DNA of 64,000 nt. Source: Streptomyces liliifuscus. Lineage in GTDB: Bacteria > Actinomycetota > Actinomycetes > Streptomycetales > Streptomycetaceae. The stretch lies in assembly GCF_016598615.1 (NCBI RefSeq), contig NZ_CP066831.1:310001-374000 (forward strand), read 5' to 3'. Shown here in pieces: positions 60,734 through 64,000 of the stretch. How positions within the stretch are numbered: position 1 is the first letter of the stretch; each line of letters begins with the position of its first letter. Both the position numbers and the translations under genes were made by a program. Under the pieces are notes generated by a model. That model saw nothing but the letters and a program-made list of their open reading frames with translations, was not told the DNA's origin and did not search any database.

Positions 60734-61144
60734 TCAGGCTGCCCAGACGCCTGAGTGCGCTGCGGCCGAGCGGAAGGCGAAGTAGAAGCGTGTACCGTCC
60801 ACGACACTCGTCGCGACGACAGTCCACTGGCCTCCGGGAGCGTATGTCCAGTTCGACTGACAGTACTCTCCACCAGAGGTCGGCAAGAAGCATGCCGCGA
60901 CGTAGACGTTGTAGGTTGATTTGATGTTGATGTCGCTGCAGTTGCTGGTGGCTGTGAGATGGCCGGCGGCGGGGTAGAACAGATCTCCCGCAGGCTTGGA
61001 AAACGACTTGGCGCTGCCGTAGCAGGAGAGCGCGCCCGTCGCGTCGGCGGGCTGCGCCTGGGCGGCTGGTGCGGCGGCGAGTGCACCGCTGGCGAGTAAC
61101 GCTGCGGCGAGACACGCGGTGGCGCTCTTGCGGATGTTCATCAT
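60734..61144 (-). CDS. Small secreted protein of unknown function
   Basis: This 136-residue exported protein has a signal peptide (CLAAALLASGALAAAPAAQA). The mature part of about 105 residues has four Cys (LSCYGSAKSF, TSNCSDINIKS, VAACFLPTSGG, EYCQSNWTY), compatible with two disulfide bonds. AGGGGGACA precedes the start; ATG 61144 and 61141 are both possible. No family recognised. Confidence 0.68.
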   Translation of the reverse strand: MMNIRKSATACLAAALLASGALAAAPAAQAQPADATGALSCYGSAKSFSKPAGDLFYPAAGHLTATSNCSDINIKSTYNVYVAACFLPTSGGEYCQSNWTYAPGGQWTVVATSVVDGTRFYFAFRSAAAHSGVWAA

Positions 61145-61455
61145 TGTCCCCCTGGTTGCGGCGATCAGAATTCCCTGTTGGATCTCCGCCGGCCGCGTAT
61201 GTGCGGTCTACCGAGCGCTGACCGCTGGCACCGGCATCACGGGATACTGATGGACCGTCTGGGCCGTGGCTAGCCCATTCCCGGTCACGCAGGGCCAGGC
61301 GCTTGTCGAGATGCCGAACGTGAAGGCCCGCCGTCGGCGGGGATCACCGACGAGTCGGCATGTGCGCCCCGCCGTTCACTCTCAGATGTGAACGCCTCGA
61401 ACTTCCGATGACGTCAGGACTCTTGATGCGAGCGAGGTCCCTTGCTTCTCTACTA

Positions 61456-61472
61456 ATAGGAAAGTTTCCTAT
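61456..61472. promoter_or_regulatory. Palindromic operator upstream of the GH5 cellulase
   Basis: ATAGGAAAGTTTCCTAT is a perfect 8-bp inverted repeat around a central G, 26 bases before the cellulase start. Similar AGGAAA/TTTCCT palindromes are typical of sugar-responsive repressors of the ROK type in Streptomyces. The rest of 61145-61498 shows no gene. Confidence 0.7.
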
Positions 61473-61498
61473 CGGACAGCTATGTGATCGGAGTTCAC

Positions 61499-62575
61499 AT
61501 GACGGCTCCCCCACGGTCGTTGCGTCCCGCTGCGCTCGTAGCCCTGCTCAGCAGCGTCCTGCTCCTGCTCGTGAGCGTCCTTCCCACCGCTTCCGCCTCC
61601 ACGACCACCGACCGGAAGGCCGCGGCACCCGCGGCCACACCGGTCGGCAGCAACGGACAGCTCAAGGTCTGTGGCACCAAGCTGTGCAACAGCCGCGGAA
61701 ACCCCATCCAGCTGCGCGGCATGAGCACACACGGCACCCAGTGGTACCCGCACTGCCTGACCAGCGGTTCCCTCAACGCGCTGGCGCAGGACTGGAAGGC
61801 CGACGTCCTGCGTGTCTCGACCTACGTGCAGGAGGGCGGGTACGAGACGAACCCGCAGCACTTCACCAACCTCGCCCACTCCCTCATCCAGCAGGCGACG
61901 GACCGCGGCATGTACGTGATCGTCGACTGGCACATGCTCACCCCGGGTGACCCGAACACCAACCTGAGCAAGGCGCGGCAGTTCTTCACCGACATCGCCA
62001 ACCGCAACAAGGACAAGAACAACATCCTGTACGAGATCGCCAACGAGCCCAGCGGGGTGAGCTGGTCGCGGATCAAGAGCTACGCGGAGCAGATCATCCC
62101 GACCATCCGCGCCATCGACTCCGATGCCCCCGTGCTGGTCGGAACCCGTGCGTGGTCCTCGTTCGGCGTCTCCGAGGGCGCCAACGAGTCCGAAGTGGTG
62201 AACAACCCGGTCCGGGCGACCAACATCATGTACACCTTCCACTTCTACGCGTACTCGCACCGCGACGAGTACCTGGCGACCCTCTCGCGTGCCGCCGACC
62301 GGCTCCCGGTCTTCGTCACCGAGTTCGGCACCCAGAACTACGCCGGCGAGGGAAGCAACGACTTCGCCATGTCCCAGCGTTACCTCGACCTCATGGCCAG
62401 CAAGAAGATCAGCTGGACGAACTGGAACTTCTCCGACGACAACCGTTCCGGAGCCGTCTTCAAGACCGGAACCTGCAACAGCAACGGGCCCTGGACCGGC
62501 ACCTCGCCCCTGAAGCCCGCGGGCGTGTGGATCCGTGACCGCATCGCGACGCCCGACAACTTCCCGGCCGCCTGA
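61499..62575 (+). CDS. Secreted GH5 endoglucanase (cellulase)
   Basis: This 358-residue exported enzyme has a signal peptide (ALVALLSSVLLLLVSVLP) and a GH5 catalytic domain: RGMSTHGTQWYPHCLTSGSL, VIVDWHML, ILYEIANEPSGVSW with the acid/base Glu, and FVTEFGTQNYAGEGSND with the nucleophile Glu. The spacing and motifs fit the subfamily of bacterial endo-1,4-beta-glucanases. No binding module is attached. GGAG lies five bases before ATG 61499. Confidence 0.92.
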   Translation: MTAPPRSLRPAALVALLSSVLLLLVSVLPTASASTTTDRKAAAPAATPVGSNGQLKVCGTKLCNSRGNPIQLRGMSTHGTQWYPHCLTSGSLNALAQDWKADVLRVSTYVQEGGYETNPQHFTNLAHSLIQQATDRGMYVIVDWHMLTPGDPNTNLSKARQFFTDIANRNKDKNNILYEIANEPSGVSWSRIKSYAEQIIPTIRAIDSDAPVLVGTRAWSSFGVSEGANESEVVNNPVRATNIMYTFHFYAYSHRDEYLATLSRAADRLPVFVTEFGTQNYAGEGSNDFAMSQRYLDLMASKKISWTNWNFSDDNRSGAVFKTGTCNSNGPWTGTSPLKPAGVWIRDRIATPDNFPAA

Positions 62576-62592
62576 CTCCTGATCGCCCAAGT

Positions 62593-62653
62593 GGGGCGGC
62601 GTCGTAGACGAGCCGGCCTCGTGAAGACGAGGTCGAGACTCCGGCGCCGCCCC
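62593..62653 (+). terminator. Hairpin after the cellulase
   Basis: GGGGCGGCG (62593-62601) is complementary to CGCCGCCCC (62645-62653), with an additional small hairpin inside (CCTCGTGAAGACGAGG). It lies 17 bases after the stop and also separates the converging CHRD gene. Confidence 0.65.
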
Positions 62654-62716
62654 TCTCCTCACCCGCGCTCCTCAGGAACCGAACAGCCCTGGTGTCAGCA
62701 GCAGTGGGTGTGACAG

Positions 62717-63385
62717 TTACCCGGTGCTCTCGACGAGGGTGTCGAGGGTCTCCTCGGTCATGGTGTCGGGGACGTGGATGCCGGGAGCGAGCTTGTAGGC
62801 CTGACCGCGGACAGCACCACCAGGGAACTCCGCGGTGTGGATGTTGAAGTACCAGTTCTGGGGGTTGGCCTTGATGCCGTCCAGCAGGTCCTGGTCGTCG
62901 ACGGCAACCGTTCCGTAGACGAACTTCTTGCCGTCCTCCAGCTTCTTCGTGAAGAACGGGATCTTCACATCGCCGTTGACACCCTTGACGCCCTTGTGAA
63001 GGTGACCGAGCGTCGGCGTCCCGATCCCGGTGAAGGTGAACGCGTAGGAGACCTGGTCGCCCTGGATCCGCATCAGGGCGAGCGCGTGCCCGTCCTTGTC
63101 ACCGACGGCCGGCCCGCCCTCGACCGGCACCTCGTTCGCACCGCTGAGGACCGACGAGAAGAAGGCCGCGCCCTCCTTGTTCTTGTCCCAGCGGCCGACA
63201 TCCTGCACGGTGCCGCCCCCGGCGGCGTGCTCGCCACCGGCTGACGCGTGCCCGCCGGCGGCCGGGCTACCCACCGCGGCACCGGCCCCGGCGCCGGTCG
63301 CAGCGTCCTCACCGTTGCAGGCGGTCAGCACGAGCGCACCGGCGACAGCGGATACGACGATCATCCCAAAACGCTTGCTCTTCAT
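62717..63385 (-). CDS. CHRD-domain lipoprotein
   Basis: This 222-residue lipoprotein has a signal ending in LVLTACNG and a Gly/Ala/His-rich spacer. The CHRD domain follows: FSSVLSGANEVPVEGGPAVG, YAFTFTGIGTPTLGHLHKGV, AVDDQDLLDGIKANPQNWYF and NIHTAEFPGGAVRGQAY. CHRD proteins are exported and of uncertain role. ATG 63385 begins the lipoprotein signal. Confidence 0.88.
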   Translation of the reverse strand: MKSKRFGMIVVSAVAGALVLTACNGEDAATGAGAGAAVGSPAAGGHASAGGEHAAGGGTVQDVGRWDKNKEGAAFFSSVLSGANEVPVEGGPAVGDKDGHALALMRIQGDQVSYAFTFTGIGTPTLGHLHKGVKGVNGDVKIPFFTKKLEDGKKFVYGTVAVDDQDLLDGIKANPQNWYFNIHTAEFPGGAVRGQAYKLAPGIHVPDTMTEETLDTLVESTG

Positions 63386-63760
63386 GGTAGTTGGGCCTCT
63401 CAAGCAGTGCGGCCACGACTGTTTCGCGGTCCGTCACCCACAACACGGACAGCCCTCACGACCCTGATCAGCCGATGACACTCCTGAGACACCCCTGAAA
63501 CGACCCACGATCACTCGGAACACGGTCCTGACAGAGAACCCGCACCGAGCGAGCCCGCCCAGCGGCCGACAGGACTCGACGGCGCGCCGACCCGCCGTGG
63601 CCGGGGGGCATGGCCGAGGAGGGAACTCGGCTGCCACTACGGCACGGGCCCCATCGCAGACAAGGTGTTCACACTCACGATCGAGGCAGCTCGACCGCCG
63701 CTTGGTCCCTAGCTGCTGTGGGAACCAAAGGGCTGCCCCGGAATCCGGTGGGTGACAGTG
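63386..63760. other. Intergenic region without gene
   Basis: Only short arginine-rich frames are seen between the CHRD gene and the transposase remnant at the right edge. Confidence 0.5.
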
Positions 63761-63789
63761 CTACATCGTGAACGAAGTACGGCCCCAGC

Positions 63790-64000
63790 TGGCTGGATGA
63801 TCTGCTGTTCTCCTCAGTAGAGGGCGTGCTCGTGGAATCCGTCCAGGTGTCCGATGCGGTCGTCCGGGTCGGGGCCCGGACGACCGCATACCGGGCACAT
63901 GCCCGGTATGCGGGTGCTAGGCAGAACGAACGGCTGCGATCGACGGTGCTCTCACGGGTTGCACGGCTTGACCGGGCCCTTGATGAACGTCTGGCTGAAG
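63790..64000 (+). pseudogene. ISL3-family transposase N-terminal part, at window edge
   Basis: The frame SWLDDLLFSSVEGVLVESVQ then VSDAVVRVGARTTAYRAHAR matches the start of ISL3-type transposases, but the zinc-finger cysteines expected next (CPxCG) are replaced by YAGARQNERLRS. It looks deleted or frameshifted, and the window ends before it can be followed. Confidence 0.45.

Overview
The window is high-GC DNA with a strong G/C bias at third codon positions, GTG starts, 1- or 4-base start/stop overlaps and many secreted glycoside hydrolases. It also carries Spo0M, TerD/TerB and DUF2690 proteins. All of this points to a Streptomyces (or close relative) chromosome, and the dense IS remnants and pseudogenes suggest an arm-like, recombining region.

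Layout. 1-3 kb: end of a carbohydrate-binding protein and a GH39-like glycosidase with a ricin-type lectin domain. 3-8.3 kb: IS630 debris, an AraC regulator, a cupin gene overlapping an SGNH hydrolase gene, recombinase-like debris and a beta-propeller protein. 8.4-11.3 kb: an alpha/beta hydrolase and a quinone-oxidoreductase-like gene facing a MarR regulator, with three identical palindromic operators between them. 12.2-25.8 kb: a probable sulfur-scavenging locus. It has a cupin gene, an Rrf2 regulator overlapping a DsbA-like gene, a cysteine-type leader peptide, and a ten-gene operon (dipeptide-type ABC importer, two luciferase-like monooxygenases, an FAD monooxygenase, a hydrolase and an SsuE-like flavin reductase). 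26-29 kb: two secreted peptidoglycan-binding proteins facing two membrane-anchored HTH proteins. 29-45 kb: Spo0M, TerB, two TerD-type proteins and a BlaI/M56 pair. Four copies of one BlaI-like operator tie these together, although a decayed ABC exporter, an immunity-like gene, IS debris and a large sialidase lie in between. 46-53.3 kb: hypothetical genes, a LysR gene, a tandem pair of 40-residue secreted peptides rich in Cys and Gly, an IS701-like element and an IS110 element. 53.6-64 kb: a stand-alone LanC-like cyclase, a MerR regulator, a PQQ-type propeller protein, a monooxygenase/hydrolase pair, cyclophilin, a GH5 cellulase behind a palindromic operator, a CHRD lipoprotein and the start of an ISL3-type transposase remnant.

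The items most worth following up are the duplicated micro-peptides with their LysR neighbour and the nearby orphan LanC-like protein, the BlaI-box regulon over ter/spo0M genes, the leader-peptide-controlled organosulfur operon, and the membrane-anchored HTH/peptidoglycan-binding pair. All function calls come from reading the sequence; no database search was run.
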